From assembly GCF_026283965.1 (NCBI RefSeq), contig NZ_JAPDPD010000022.1, positions 28,403 to 92,402 on the forward strand: a DNA stretch of 64,000 bases, in the 5' to 3' direction. Position numbers and translations under genes: made by a program. Positions within the stretch are counted from its first letter, which is position 1; each line of letters opens with the position of its first letter. Below, one piece after another: positions 1 to 9,255 of the stretch. Source of the stretch: Dyella subtropica. Its GTDB lineage: Bacteria; Pseudomonadota; Gammaproteobacteria; Xanthomonadales; Rhodanobacteraceae. The notes below the pieces were generated by a model. It ran no database searches. It was not told the origin of the DNA and saw nothing but the letters and a program-made list of their open reading frames with translations.

Positions 1-438
1 GATGGCTTGCAGCTGTTTGACCGTCGCCTCAGCGAATTGGCGCGCCTGTTGCGGTGAATACGCTCGCAGGCTCATCCGGACGAGCGGGCCAGCGTAAGGC
101 AGCGGGTCCAGCTTAATGCTCTTGCGATAGAGCTGGGCTTCCGGTGAATCGGGTGAAAAGCCGAGATTGCTCATCACGCCGTTTTGGAACGGGGCCATTT
201 GCAAGCGCTCGAGTACGCGTTGAAGCGGCTCGATCTTTGGGTCCTGGCCCTGCGGCAGCGGCCCGACTTGCCCGACCTGCCCGATCTGGATCCAGGCGGT
301 CGCCTCCCACTGATTCTTTAGCCGATGCGTGAAGGCATAGGTGCAGGCCAAGGCCACGACCAGCGCGGCGGCAACCCATCGCCACTCACGGGAGAAGATC
401 CGCCAGAGATCCACCAAATAGACTTCATCTTGTTCCAT
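1..438 (-). CDS. Wzz-type polysaccharide chain-length regulator (N-terminal part, runs off window)
   Basis: The 146 visible codons start at an ATG (438) and stay open to the window edge. They begin MEQDEVYLVDLWRIFSREWR, followed at once by a single membrane segment (about residues 21-37, rich in Ala/Val/Leu) and a periplasmic stretch. That is the usual start of Wzz/chain-length determinant proteins, which sit in the inner membrane and set the length of the polymer made by Wzy. The gene lies 10 bp after the polymerase stop and ends the visible polysaccharide operon. The C-terminal coiled coil and second membrane helix are outside the window, so whether it is a plain Wzz or a Wzc-type fusion with a kinase domain cannot be told. 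Confidence 0.8.
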   Translation of the reverse strand, partial: MEQDEVYLVDLWRIFSREWRWVAAALVVALACTYAFTHRLKNQWEATAWIQIGQVGQVGPLPQGQDPKIEPLQRVLERLQMAPFQNGVMSNLGFSPDSPEAQLYRKSIKLDPLPYAGPLVRMSLRAYSPQQARQFAEATVKQLQAI

Positions 439-448
439 GGTTCTGTGC

Positions 449-1639
449 TCACTGGATGGAATGTGAAGACATGGTTTGCACGGCCGTCGCAGGGGCATCG
501 CCCTGCCCGTTGCCTATGGGCTCCCACAACCTCCTGTTCGGCAGCCATGTCGCGAAGACCTGCATGAAAAGACATAAGCCGATGAAGCCGGCGTTCGTCC
601 AGGTGAAAGCCTGTGGTGCAAAGGGAGACATCACACACACATAGGAAACGCGCAGGAAAATCAGGAAGGAAAACAGCGGAACCGTCGATCGAAGACGACG
701 CACGCTCCACAACAGCAGGCCATACAAAAGGAAAATTGAAGCCACCGCGCCAACGGGGCCCAACGCCAGCAGGAATGGAAAGAACTCCGTACCCACGTTG
801 ATATTCGACGCATCCAGCGGGATATCCGTCCCGGCTGTCGCGACGGAGCCATGCATGGGGACCACCTGATTGATAAGAAAGCTGGCATTGGAGTAATGCT
901 TGGCCAGCATGGCGCTGAAGTTGTAGGGTCCCGCGCTGCCGTAAAGCAGCAGCCACTTGATGCCCACCGGCGCAGCCTTGTACATGGCACTGAAGGGCAG
1001 CGTGATGTGATCCAGCGGACCGGATCGCAGTATGCCGAGGATCGAGAAAATGCTGGTTCCCGCAAGCGCCAGAAAGCCGACACTCTTCCACGGCAGCGGC
1101 CTGGCCTCGTTCCGGCGCAGCAGGATGACGAGCGCAAACGAAAATACGGCGGCGAAGAGCCTGTTCCGGTCGATCACCAGCACGGGAAACAGAAAGCCGA
1201 CGGCTATGAGCACGTTGCGCAGCGCCTTGCTCCTCGCACAAAGCAGCCCGATCGGAGGAAGCACCCAGCAGATGTCGGAAATGTGCCGGATATGTTCGCG
1301 GCCACCCTCCATCGAGGCATACGACGATGGTTTGTCGAACAGCGGGATGGGAAATAGCGTGAGATCAAGCAGACAGAAAAGCAGGATCAGGCCTGCAAAG
1401 GCCAACGCGACGAACGAATCGCGGGTGCCTGCATAGTTGCGCGTGCGAAATCGCACGGTCTCCGGAATCCTGACGCCTGCATTCACGTCGAACAGCACGA
1501 TGACCGATGCCGTGGCTGCCAGAAGGAGCAGGCCATCCAGGTAATCAACCGGGAGATCGTACGTCAGCCACGTGATGCCGCAGGCAAGAAGCATCGGAAG
1601 CCCGAGATAGATGGAAGGAAGGCGCAACAGCTGCATCAT
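449..1639 (-). CDS. Wzy-like O-antigen/exopolysaccharide polymerase
   Basis: A 396-residue very hydrophobic protein with roughly ten membrane helices and a large polar loop in the C-terminal half (around PMHGSVATAGTDIPLDASN), the layout of Wzy polymerases, which join lipid-linked repeat units in the periplasm. Wzy sequences are poorly conserved, so the call rests on topology and on its place between a GT2 gene and wzz. I chose the ATG at 1639: it forms an ATGA overlap with the stop of the upstream glycosyltransferase, and the reading frame further upstream merely runs through that gene. Functional pairing with the Wzx and Wzz of the same operon is inferred. Confidence 0.7.
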   Translation of the reverse strand: MMQLLRLPSIYLGLPMLLACGITWLTYDLPVDYLDGLLLLAATASVIVLFDVNAGVRIPETVRFRTRNYAGTRDSFVALAFAGLILLFCLLDLTLFPIPLFDKPSSYASMEGGREHIRHISDICWVLPPIGLLCARSKALRNVLIAVGFLFPVLVIDRNRLFAAVFSFALVILLRRNEARPLPWKSVGFLALAGTSIFSILGILRSGPLDHITLPFSAMYKAAPVGIKWLLLYGSAGPYNFSAMLAKHYSNASFLINQVVPMHGSVATAGTDIPLDASNINVGTEFFPFLLALGPVGAVASIFLLYGLLLWSVRRLRSTVPLFSFLIFLRVSYVCVMSPFAPQAFTWTNAGFIGLCLFMQVFATWLPNRRLWEPIGNGQGDAPATAVQTMSSHSIQ

Positions 1640-2583
1640 GCCTCCTCCGTGTCTGGCCTGACCGATGGAAGCCGGGTCTTTGAAACCATGACCAGCCATA
1701 GATAAATCATCAGGTGAACCAGCAGATTCCACGGCCGTCTCTGCAGGAACGAAATCTTGGCCTCGATGTAATGGGACTGCGCGCGGAGCAAGGTTCGGTA
1801 AGGCTCGTCGAACAGGCTTTCCCTTCGTAGCGCAACCTGCTTCGACTCGACCAGATTGACTACACGAGTCGCCGTGTTGCGCGTCATGCTCAGATTGGCG
1901 CCGTGGACGCGGTACGCACAAACACTGACGTCGATGAAGCCAAGCGCATCTCGGGCGGCCAGGCGAAGAAACAGATCCCAGTCTTCGATACGCAGGCCTT
2001 CGCTCCAGCGGACGACCGTGTCAAGCGCGCTCTTTCTGATCAAGGCGACCGGACCGCCAACGGCCCACTGACTGATGACGGCACGACGAATGCCTTCATC
2101 AGAGCGATAGAGATTTTTGTTGGCACCGTGAAGGTCGCACATGCCGCTGTCATGTAACTTGTTCCCACCCCGATCGACGACGATCGAATCACCGATCACC
2201 GCCTCCTTGGACGGGTGCGCCAGCAAATAGTGGACCTGGGCTTCAAGGCCGCCAGGCAACAGATAGTCATCGCTTGCGCCCGGCCGGAGGAACTCTCCGC
2301 TCGCTCGCACCACCAGTTCGTTCAAGGTCGCTGCGATTCCTTTGTTATCCCGGCGCACATACTCGATGGGAAGCTCCATGCAATGCGTCGCCACCCAATC
2401 GGTAATGATTTCGCCGGTTCTGTCGGTCGACCCGTCATCGATGATGATGAGCTCCTTGGCTGGATAAGGGTCTTCCAGCACGCTATCCAGACACTGCTGC
2501 ACGAAACGCTCGTGGTTGAATGCGGGTATGAGCACGGAAACCAGCGGCATCGCCGCCCCGCCCTTCGATGCGTCGAAGGCCAT
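1636..2583 (-). CDS. Family 2 glycosyltransferase
   Basis: A 315-residue GT-A fold enzyme. The N-terminus reads PLVSVLIPAFNHERFVQQCL, the nucleotide-sugar-binding start of family GT2, followed by the acidic IIDDGSTDRT motif and the later ED(W)D-type region IEDWDLFLRLAARD. A hydrophobic segment near the C-terminus (LVHLMIYLWLVMV) may anchor it to the membrane. It should add one sugar to the lipid-linked repeat unit on the cytoplasmic face. The start at 2583 lies 2 bp after the flippase stop. Its stop overlaps the polymerase start by 4 bp, so coupled translation is likely. The sugar donor cannot be deduced. Confidence 0.88.
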   Translation of the reverse strand: MAFDASKGGAAMPLVSVLIPAFNHERFVQQCLDSVLEDPYPAKELIIIDDGSTDRTGEIITDWVATHCMELPIEYVRRDNKGIAATLNELVVRASGEFLRPGASDDYLLPGGLEAQVHYLLAHPSKEAVIGDSIVVDRGGNKLHDSGMCDLHGANKNLYRSDEGIRRAVISQWAVGGPVALIRKSALDTVVRWSEGLRIEDWDLFLRLAARDALGFIDVSVCAYRVHGANLSMTRNTATRVVNLVESKQVALRRESLFDEPYRTLLRAQSHYIEAKISFLQRRPWNLLVHLMIYLWLVMVSKTRLPSVRPDTEEA

Positions 2584-2585
2584 CG

Positions 2586-3836
2586 TCACAGCCCTCCCAG
2601 GTAACGTCGTACGACCAGCGCATTGAACGCGAGGTAGGCGAGATAGTTGATCGAGAATGCATACATCGCACCGACCAGGCCGAAGCGCGCGGTAAACACA
2701 TAGACCAGCGCCAGGTAGCTGGCCGCAAACACGCACTCCGAAATCACGAACAGCCATGTCATGGCCTTGGCCAGCATGATGTAGGAAAGAATGAAGGAGG
2801 CGATCTTGATGACATCGCCCACCAGCTGCGGCCCGTACAAGGCGTTGGCGGACCTGAAATCCGCACTGAACAGCAAGCGCGTCACCCACCCTCTCAACAC
2901 ATAGACCACCGCCGCAAGAACGACGACGGCGGGCAAGATGTAGCGATACGCATTGCGCAGCTCCAGCACCAGGGAAGCGCGCTCATTGATCGATGCCAAC
3001 TTGGGCAGGTAGTAGATGTTGATGGCTGTGGTGAGGAACAGCAGATAAGCATCCGACACCTTGCTCACCGCCTGCCAGTAGCCCACCTCCTCCCAGCCGA
3101 GCTGCAAAGCAAGATGATCGCGAACCGCGATATTGATCAAGGGTGCCAACAAGGCGGAAGTGACCGTCATCACCGAGAACGCCGCGAGCCGCAGGGTCAT
3201 TTCGCGGTCGAAATGAACCCGCAGCATGCTGCGCCGGAAATACGAGCTTCGCCACCATGCCGGCAAACCGACCGCAAGCCACAGCACCTGACTCAAGACC
3301 AGTGCCAGCAGAGCGCCGTACAGATCAAGCCAGCGCGACAGCAAGATCACCATCACGATACTGAAGAACGATCCCGTCACCTGGATAAACGCAAGCCGGC
3401 GCACATCCATGAAACCGTTGACCACGGCAAGAATATAGTTGACCAGCGCGATGCCAATCTGCGCCACGGCCAGCACGCGGATCAGCCCTGCATAGCGGGG
3501 GTCATCCAGAAGCCAGGTGGCGATCTGCCGACTGAACAGCAACGCAGCGCATCCCATCAGGCAGGATGCGAAAAACGCATACCAGAGCGCTGCTGCAAGC
3601 AGCCGCGACAACCGTTCCGCATCGTTACGATATTCGGCCACGTATTTGACGATGCCAGCGCTTATGCCACCGCCAGCCAGCACGGCCAGCAACGACATGA
3701 GACTCATGAACTGCCCCAGTTTGCCCACACCTTCAGGCCCGGCAAACGATGCCACCAGCTTGATGACGACCAGGCCCGCGAGCAACCGCGCGGCGGTACC
3801 GGTGGCCGTATAGACACTGGCGCGGACGATGTTCAT
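2586..3836 (-). CDS. Wzx-type lipid-linked oligosaccharide flippase (WzxE/O-antigen translocase-like)
   Basis: A 416-residue integral membrane protein with about twelve helices spread evenly along the chain, starting [24 protein letters not shown]. The length, topology and the N-terminal [11 protein letters not shown] segment fit the MOP-superfamily O-antigen/ECA flippases that move undecaprenyl-linked repeat units to the periplasmic face. The start overlaps the stop of the aminotransferase gene (ATGA), and the glycosyltransferase begins 2 bp after its own stop. Flippases of the WzxE type are often found with Fuc4NAc or Fuc3NAc pathways, which agrees with the fdtA/fdtB-like genes upstream. 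Confidence 0.85.
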   Translation of the reverse strand: MNIVRASVYTATGTAARLLAGLVVIKLVASFAGPEGVGKLGQFMSLMSLLAVLAGGGISAGIVKYVAEYRNDAERLSRLLAAALWYAFFASCLMGCAALLFSRQIATWLLDDPRYAGLIRVLAVAQIGIALVNYILAVVNGFMDVRRLAFIQVTGSFFSIVMVILLSRWLDLYGALLALVLSQVLWLAVGLPAWWRSSYFRRSMLRVHFDREMTLRLAAFSVMTVTSALLAPLINIAVRDHLALQLGWEEVGYWQAVSKVSDAYLLFLTTAINIYYLPKLASINERASLVLELRNAYRYILPAVVVLAAVVYVLRGWVTRLLFSADFRSANALYGPQLVGDVIKIASFILSYIMLAKAMTWLFVISECVFAASYLALVYVFTARFGLVGAMYAFSINYLAYLAFNALVVRRYLGGL

Positions 3837-4987
3837 GCGGGGCCTTCGAACGCCTGACAGACCTCGATAACCCGATCTACCGCGTCCTCGTGCAGCGTCG
3901 GCCCCATCGGAAGACTCAATACTTCATCGTGCAATCGTTCCGTCAGCGGCAGATCGGCATGGCGCAAGGCAGCATAGGCCGGCTGTCGATGCGGTGGCGT
4001 CGGGTAATGCACCTGGCTGTGAATGCCGTGCGCCAGCAGATGCCTCTGCAAGGCATCTCGGTAAGGGCTGCGAACCACGAAGAGATGCCAGGCGTGCTGT
4101 TCTTCTCGCGCCACCGCCGGCAACTGGATATGCGGGTGAGAGATGCCATCGCGATAGCGACGCGCCACACGGCGGCGCCATGCCACATCGTCGTCGAGAT
4201 ACTTCAGTTTCACCCGCAACATGGCGGCCTGTATCTCGTCCAGCCGTGAGTTGAGGCCCTGGAAAAGGTGTCTGTATTTCACGTCGGAACCGTAATTGCG
4301 CAGGGCCGCGACCCGTTCCGCCAGCGCGGCATGGTGGGTCACCACCGCGCCGCCGTCGCCCAGCGCCCCCAGGTTCTTGGCCGGGAAAAAGCTGAAAGCC
4401 GCCGCATCCCCGAACGTGCCGGCCTTGCGTCCATCACTCATCGCCCCATGCGCCTGTGCCGCATCTTCGATCAAGAGCAGCTTGTGCCGCCGGGCCAGTG
4501 CCGCCAAGGCAGGCATGTCGGCCAACTGGCCGTACAGATGTACCGCCATGATGGCCCGCGTGCGCGGCCCGATGGCCGCCTCCACGCATGCCGGATCCAG
4601 GTTGAAACTGGCCGGATCGGGTTCCACCGGTACCGGCACGAGCCGGTTTTCGGTAATAGCGAGAAAGCTGGCGATAAAGGTATTGCCAGGCACGATGACC
4701 TCGTCGCCTTCGTCAATAGCGCCGAGCTCCTTGTAGCCGCGAAAAATCAGCGACAGGGCATCCAGTCCATTGCCGACGCCCACAGCGTGATGCACGCCGC
4801 AATAGGCGGCGAACTCACGCTCGAAGGCCGCAAGCTCCTCGCCGAGCACATACCAACCCGAGTCGATAACCCGCGCGACAGCCACCTTCAGCTCATCGGC
4901 ATACCGGGCGTTGACGTCCTTGAGGCTGAGGAACGGAACCTCCATCAGGGCGGTCTCCATCAGGGATGTTTCCATCAGAGCGGCCAT
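3833..4987 (-). CDS. fdtB: DegT/DnrJ/EryC1-type PLP sugar aminotransferase, FdtB/QdtB-like
   Basis: A 384-residue (or 380) type I PLP enzyme of the sugar 3-aminotransferase group. It contains the entry segment [33 protein letters not shown], the cofactor aspartate in [12 protein letters not shown] and the Schiff-base lysine in [16 protein letters not shown]. FdtB and QdtB aminate dTDP-3-keto-6-deoxyhexoses to give dTDP-Fuc3N or dTDP-Qui3N, and the FdtA-like isomerase of the same operon makes that substrate. The start is uncertain: the N-terminus is a 15-bp tandem repeat with four in-frame ATGs. The ATG at 4975 overlaps the upstream stop as TGATG and is the best translationally coupled start; the ATG at 4987 is the longest option. 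Confidence 0.85.
   Translation of the reverse strand: MAALMETSLMETALMEVPFLSLKDVNARYADELKVAVARVIDSGWYVLGEELAAFEREFAAYCGVHHAVGVGNGLDALSLIFRGYKELGAIDEGDEVIVPGNTFIASFLAITENRLVPVPVEPDPASFNLDPACVEAAIGPRTRAIMAVHLYGQLADMPALAALARRHKLLLIEDAAQAHGAMSDGRKAGTFGDAAAFSFFPAKNLGALGDGGAVVTHHAALAERVAALRNYGSDVKYRHLFQGLNSRLDEIQAAMLRVKLKYLDDDVAWRRRVARRYRDGISHPHIQLPAVAREEQHAWHLFVVRSPYRDALQRHLLAHGIHSQVHYPTPPHRQPAYAALRHADLPLTERLHDEVLSLPMGPTLHEDAVDRVIEVCQAFEGPA
4934..4975 (-). repeat. 15-bp tandem repeat creating serial start codons
   Basis: Starting at 4975 on the minus strand, two full 15-bp units and most of a third read ATGGAAACATCCCTG, ATGGAGACCGCCCTG, then ATGGAGGTTCC. They encode [15 protein letters not shown], so each unit carries its own ATG. 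The same 15-bp period occurs in five other places in this window. Confidence 0.9.
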
Positions 4988-5907
4988 TCATAGAAATCGT
5001 GCACGACGGCACGGGCGCCGAAATATTCTTTTTGTGTAACCAGGCCGCTGTTGAGCACTCGCCCTTCCCTTTCGGTAGAAATGCCGAAGCTGAAATAAGC
5101 CCTGTTGGCGTAGATACCGCCGATCAGTTCCGACAGCAAGAAACTGAGCGCCCCCAGGCGCTGCCCCTCCTCCGACGCGGCCATGTACTGCGTGTGCACC
5201 ACCCTGCCGAAATCGTAGACAAGCACACCCGCCAGCAACGCCTCCTCGCGGCGTGCTTCATGCAGCACGACCCTCTGGGGGAAGCGCGCTTGCAGCAGGC
5301 ACAACTCCTTCAGGCTGTGAGTCGGAAGGACGTCGTGCTTGTGCAGCACTTCCGTAAGCAATGCATGAAAAGGCGCAGGATCGGTGCTGGCCTGCAATTG
5401 GATACCCGCCTTTCTTGCCTTGTTGATGGAACGCTTGCGCCCCTCCGTGAAGTGAAACGTTTCCTGCAAGGAAATGACCGAGGAAAGATCACGCCGTTTC
5501 AGCTGTGCTCCCAGTCGATGCAAGGCATACAGATCTTCCTCGGCAGGATAGGCATGAAACACATGCGGCACCGCCTTGTAGACCACTCGTTCCACGCCGA
5601 GCCCACGATAGTGGCTGCCGATCTGTTCGAACGCGGCAAGCGTCGATTCGGCACGCAGGGCATGGGTCGTTATGAGACCGGCATAAGTCAGGCCGCCGTG
5701 ACTCATCACCAGGTTGCCCTGAAGGTTGGCAGGAAAGACCGCCACCATCTCGCCGTTTTTCTCCACGATCAGCGATTGGTCGACAAAGCGATCGGCGTGG
5801 TAATCCATATAGCCACGCCGATGCAACAGGTTGCCGTTTCGGGAGCGCTCGACCGACGCATCCCAAGCGTCCGCATCGGCTTGAACGTAGGGTCTAACCG
5901 TGAACAT
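4975..5907 (-). CDS. FemAB/GNAT-like acyltransferase in the polysaccharide operon
   Basis: A 310-residue protein resembling the GNAT/FemAB fold (peptidoglycan-bridge and sugar acyltransferase-like proteins). Visible are an N-terminal [27 protein letters not shown] stretch typical of FemAB-like proteins of glycan clusters, a central [11 protein letters not shown], the basic [12 protein letters not shown] segment, and a C-terminal acceptor-like half ending [18 protein letters not shown]. It is soluble, with no signal peptide. It probably transfers an acyl or aminoacyl group to an amino sugar; the substrate is not visible. Start choice: ATG 5907 lies in the stop region of the previous gene (14-bp overlap); an ATG 12 bp further upstream is possible. 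Confidence 0.65.
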   Translation of the reverse strand: MFTVRPYVQADADAWDASVERSRNGNLLHRRGYMDYHADRFVDQSLIVEKNGEMVAVFPANLQGNLVMSHGGLTYAGLITTHALRAESTLAAFEQIGSHYRGLGVERVVYKAVPHVFHAYPAEEDLYALHRLGAQLKRRDLSSVISLQETFHFTEGRKRSINKARKAGIQLQASTDPAPFHALLTEVLHKHDVLPTHSLKELCLLQARFPQRVVLHEARREEALLAGVLVYDFGRVVHTQYMAASEEGQRLGALSFLLSELIGGIYANRAYFSFGISTEREGRVLNSGLVTQKEYFGARAVVHDFYEWPL

Positions 5908-6847
5908 CCGCACCACCATCCAAGCAGGCGTGGTTGACCTCGGCAACGCCGAATCCATCCACCCCCATGTCGTTGCCGTTGTAGAACATCAATAGCTTGT
6001 CGCGCTGGCGAATCAGGGCGGGATAGCAGATGACCCGCGAATCCCAACCACTGTCGGACAGCGTCATGCCGAACTCTTCGTCGCGGCGCTCCCATTCGAT
6101 GCCGTCATCGCTGTAGGCAACGCCCGGAAAGTATTCACCGGTCACATTGCCTCGCGTGAAGTACATCACGTACTTGCCGCCCAGCCGGTAGACACGTGGC
6201 CGGCCAATTCGATACTCGCTACCACGAGGAAGCAGGCATACGCGATCCTCGCGCGGCATCGCCCTGGGATCGCCCGTCTCCGCATAACGGATGTGGTAAC
6301 GCGGAAAAGGCTGGCCGTTGATGGTTTCCCAATCGTCGCCAACGGCATACCACATGCGCCAGCGACCATTTTCGCGAATGACCGAATGCACGGCACCGAT
6401 GGTGCTGCGACCTTGCGCACGATCCAAGATGGGTGTTTCCTGCACACGCTGGTAGCGATCGCCACCATCGCTGGAGACCGCCAGGCCCGTAAAGGCCAGA
6501 AACTTGGCCTTGGCCACACGCTGAAAGCCGACATAGAACATGTGCAGGCCGCCCGGCGCATCGACGATATCGCCCAGGATCACGCCGTGGTCGTCGAAGC
6601 AGCCGTCCCGACCTATGTCCAGCACCGGTGCCGCACTGACGCGCACGATAATCGCAGGATCAGCTGCTCGCACGTCGACGTAGCCAATGCGGCTGACACC
6701 TTCGGCGTCGCGAAACCCTGCGTAGACGCGAATGAGGTCATCGTCGAGGCGATATGGCGTCGGCGTAAGCGCCGAGTGCTGCATCCAGCCGCCCACGCCC
6801 CGCTGTGCGGTGTCGAACACCAACCCTTTCTTCGTCCACTGGAACAT
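5894..6847 (-). CDS. Five-bladed beta-propeller protein of the GH43/GH32/GH130-like superfamily
   Basis: A 317-residue protein without signal peptide or membrane helix. Several blade-like strands repeat the pattern of an acidic residue before a hydrophobic-aromatic strand (DLIRVYAGFRDAEG, GLHMFYVGFQ, RWRMWYAVGDDW, KYVMYFTRGN, LLMFYNGND), as in the five-bladed propellers of glycoside hydrolase families 32, 43 and 130. A true retaining or phosphorolytic catalytic set cannot be assigned by eye. Such genes recur within O-antigen and exopolysaccharide clusters and may act as cytoplasmic glycan-processing or glycosyltransferase-like proteins. It begins 7 bp after the acyltransferase stop and overlaps the next gene by 14 bp. 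Confidence 0.6.
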   Translation of the reverse strand: MFQWTKKGLVFDTAQRGVGGWMQHSALTPTPYRLDDDLIRVYAGFRDAEGVSRIGYVDVRAADPAIIVRVSAAPVLDIGRDGCFDDHGVILGDIVDAPGGLHMFYVGFQRVAKAKFLAFTGLAVSSDGGDRYQRVQETPILDRAQGRSTIGAVHSVIRENGRWRMWYAVGDDWETINGQPFPRYHIRYAETGDPRAMPREDRVCLLPRGSEYRIGRPRVYRLGGKYVMYFTRGNVTGEYFPGVAYSDDGIEWERRDEEFGMTLSDSGWDSRVICYPALIRQRDKLLMFYNGNDMGVDGFGVAEVNHACLDGGADVHG

Positions 6848-6854
6848 GGGTTCT

Positions 6855-7520
6855 TTAGAGCCTCACTTCGAGGCTGGACCTGCCGGGCACCGCATGGGCC
6901 GGTGACCCGACATAGACCAAGCCGGGCTCCGTATCGCGCGTGACCAGCGCACCGGCGCCAATCACATTGTCGGGCGCGACTTTTACGTGGTCGTTGAACG
7001 TGGCGTTCACGCCGATAAAACTGTTTTCGCCAATCTCGCAATAGCCGGAAATAACCGCATGCGAGGCGACGAATACGTTATCGCCCACGATGGTGCGATG
7101 CCCGACATGGTTGCCGCTCCAGAGGATGCAATTGTTGCCGATGCGAACGAAGGGCTGGATCACATTGCCTTCGAAGATGAAACTGTTTTCGCCTACTTCG
7201 GCATTGCGCCATACGAAGGCGCGCGTACTGACATACGTGGCGAGCCGATAGCCCCTGCGCTTCACATCTTGATAGAAGCGCGTGCGCAGGCGATTGAGTT
7301 GGCTGGACGGGATGGCGACAAACACGTCGACATCGGCCGGTGGGTAGTGTGTTTCCAATGTCTCGTAGGCCACCACGGGACGATCCGCTAGCATCGGCTC
7401 TTTGAGATAGTCGCGTTCGACACTGAAAGCTACCACGTCATAGTCGCTGTCGTGCTCGAAGTATTCACAGGCGATCTGCGCGAACTCCCCTGCCCCGATC
7501 AGGACTAGTGGCCTTGACAT
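6855..7520 (-). CDS. PglD/NeuD-type sugar acetyltransferase (left-handed beta-helix)
   Basis: A 221-residue enzyme. The N-terminal RPLVLIGAGEFAQIACEYFE is the Rossmann-like UDP/dTDP-amino-sugar-binding domain of the PglD family. The second half is a hexapeptide-repeat left-handed beta-helix (GENSFIFEGNVIQPFVRIG, GHRTIVGDNVFVASHAVIS, GENSFIGVNATFNDH). The expected reaction is acetyl-CoA-dependent acetylation of a nucleotide-linked amino sugar, here presumably the 3-amino sugar made by the FdtA/FdtB-like pair. FdtC/QdtC enzymes lack the PglD N-terminal domain, so this would be a non-orthologous replacement. The start at 7520 overlaps the fdtA-like stop by 16 bp. Confidence 0.82.
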   Translation of the reverse strand: MSRPLVLIGAGEFAQIACEYFEHDSDYDVVAFSVERDYLKEPMLADRPVVAYETLETHYPPADVDVFVAIPSSQLNRLRTRFYQDVKRRGYRLATYVSTRAFVWRNAEVGENSFIFEGNVIQPFVRIGNNCILWSGNHVGHRTIVGDNVFVASHAVISGYCEIGENSFIGVNATFNDHVKVAPDNVIGAGALVTRDTEPGLVYVGSPAHAVPGRSSLEVRL

Positions 7521-7942
7521 GCTGCCATGTCCTCGACGTACATGGAGCCGCTGACCTCGCGCAGGAATTCGGCGTAGTCGGTGATGTAGTCGCTGGGATC
7601 GTACAACTGGTCGGCCAGCACCATCAGCACGCAATCGTCGCTGAAGTCGTACAGCTCGCGCCATACCATGCGACCGAGCATCAGCCCATGCGAGGGGTCG
7701 TCGAGAACGACCTCTTCAGCCCCACTGCCGTCGTCCAGCAGAAAGGTGACAGAGCCTCGCACCGCCACCGCCAGTTGATGCAGATGGCGGTGTGCGTGCC
7801 GACCCCGATGCACGTCGTTCTTCGTGCCAAATATGTAGTACACGCGCCGGATCACAAAGGGCACGTTCCGATCCTCCTCCAGCGCAATGAGCATGCCGCC
7901 GTGGTCGCCGTGCGTCTGCAACTGGATTCGCTCGATTTCCAT
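7505..7942 (-). CDS. fdtA: dTDP-4-keto-6-deoxyglucose 3,4-ketoisomerase, FdtA/QdtA-like
   Basis: A 145-residue cupin of the WxcM-like/FdtA family. Visible family features are the internal RGRHAHRHLHQLAVAVRGSV, which holds the clustered catalytic histidines, and the C-terminal WRELYDFSDDCVLMVLADQLYDPSDYI. FdtA and QdtA move the keto group of dTDP-4-keto-6-deoxyglucose from C4 to C3, giving galacto or gluco products respectively; which one cannot be told by eye. It is the first gene of the minus-strand operon, so its promoter should lie in 7943-8050. The RmlA/RmlB enzymes that make the substrate are not in the window. Confidence 0.88.
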   Translation of the reverse strand: MEIERIQLQTHGDHGGMLIALEEDRNVPFVIRRVYYIFGTKNDVHRGRHAHRHLHQLAVAVRGSVTFLLDDGSGAEEVVLDDPSHGLMLGRMVWRELYDFSDDCVLMVLADQLYDPSDYITDYAEFLREVSGSMYVEDMAACQGH

Positions 7943-8539
7943 ATTCCAGGCCAGGCTGTGGATTTGAACGTGACCGACTTTTCATTGAGTGCCGTCTGGG
8001 TGGGGAAAGGTTGCGTATCTTCAAAGCTGGCGAGATGGTGTGTGCCTTTGCCTCCTCTCCCCTCCGGGGAGAGGATTGAGGTGAGGGGCGGGTGCTCGCG
8101 ATAACCTCTCATTGTCGTCACCCCGGCGTAGGCCGGGGTCCAGTAGCGTTGACGCTTCGATGTTCGCGTTATCGCGACCTGGCTCGTTGCGACCGAAGGG
8201 AGTCCCCGTGGGACCGCGGGCTTTCGAACCGCTGCCGCGGTCCGAGTCACTTTTCTCTGTTTGGCCAGAGAAAAGTAACCAAAAGAGAGGCCACCCCGGT
8301 TACGCGCTCTCCGGGCTTCGCCCTCCGAGTCCGTGAGGGCTGGCCGGGCTTTTCGACACGACGTTTGGTGTCCTGTCGGGAGGCATGGGCATCCTTGCCC
8401 ATGCCCCTGCGGGCCTTTTCGTCCAGCCCTCACCGCTCCACAGGGGCCCCCGAAGAGCAAGAGCAAACCAACACCACGCTCATACGCCCTGGCAACTTGG
8501 AATGCTGGTAAGAGCGGCCCAGCCCCCCCTCGACCGACA
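7943..8539. repeat. Gene-free spacer holding interspersed repeat B (about 8045-8490)
   Basis: No gene is seen. About 440 bp is a composite element that recurs in opposite orientation at 35205-35615. It contains an ACCCCGGCGTAGGCCGGGGT hairpin (8121-8140), a TCACTTTTCTCTGTTTGGCC / GGCCAGAGAAAAGTAACC hairpin (about 8248-8280) and a run of GC-rich inverted repeats around a GGCATGGGCATCC core. The hairpins could end transcription of the cytochrome operon on the left. The fdtA promoter probably lies at 7943-8044. Confidence 0.75.
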
Positions 8540-9247
8540 TCACCAGCTACTGAGGTAGCTCGCCAGCGCCTGCATATCCTCATCGCTAAGCGTCTGCGCC
8601 ACGCCGTGCATCACCTTCGCATTACTGCTGCCGGCACGCGTGCCGCGCTTGAAGTCGTCCAGTTGCTTGGTCAGATACAACCCGGACTGGCCGCGCAGAT
8701 GTGGAAACGTGGCCCATGGTGGTTGCGGTGCGGTGCTCGGATGCGGCTGTGGGCCGAGGCCTGCCGGTCCGTGGCACGCTTGGCAAGGCGGAATGCCTTG
8801 CGTGGGATCGCCGGCCAGATACAACTGCGCACCGCGCGAGCTCGTATCGGCCTGCCCTGCCGGCTTGGGCGTCAGCGAGGCGTAGTAGCTGGCCAGGTCA
8901 CGCATGTCGTCATCACTCAACGCGGTGGCCTGGCCGGTCATCACCGGATCGGTGCGCTGGCTGTCGTGGAATTCTTTCAACTGCACATAGAGATAGGTCG
9001 CCGATTGCCCGGCCAGGTTCGGGAAGTTCGGTGCAATCGCCACACCCTGTGCACCATGGCAGGCAGCGCAAACCGCAGCCTTGCCGGCACCGGCCTTGGC
9101 GTCGCCGCTGATCGGCTGCATGCGGCGCAGGTCCAACACGCTGGTCGGCGCAGCGAACGTACTGGCCGCCGGTTGCTGTGCGTTAACGCCGGGCACGACG
9201 GTCGACATCAGCAGGCAGGCCAACAGGAGACTTGTGCGAGACGTCAT
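8540..9247 (-). CDS. Diheme cytochrome c (c4-like), exported
   Basis: A 235-residue protein with a Sec signal peptide (TSLLLACLLMSTVVPGVNAQ) and two cytochrome c domains. Heme-attachment motifs are CAACH at residue 60 and CQACH at residue 155; each domain has a downstream methionine ligand candidate (for example KVMHG). The two tandem domains with a GTRxGSSNAKVMHGVAQTLSDEDMQALASYLSSW ending resemble cytochromes c4. It is the last gene of the mtrA-mtrB operon (8 bp after mtrB), so a periplasmic shuttle between the MtrA-like conduit and an inner-membrane partner is likely. Start 9247 chosen because it opens the signal peptide; the longer frame overlaps mtrB. Confidence 0.88.
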   Translation of the reverse strand: MTSRTSLLLACLLMSTVVPGVNAQQPAASTFAAPTSVLDLRRMQPISGDAKAGAGKAAVCAACHGAQGVAIAPNFPNLAGQSATYLYVQLKEFHDSQRTDPVMTGQATALSDDDMRDLASYYASLTPKPAGQADTSSRGAQLYLAGDPTQGIPPCQACHGPAGLGPQPHPSTAPQPPWATFPHLRGQSGLYLTKQLDDFKRGTRAGSSNAKVMHGVAQTLSDEDMQALASYLSSW

Positions 9248-9255
9248 CACGGCTC

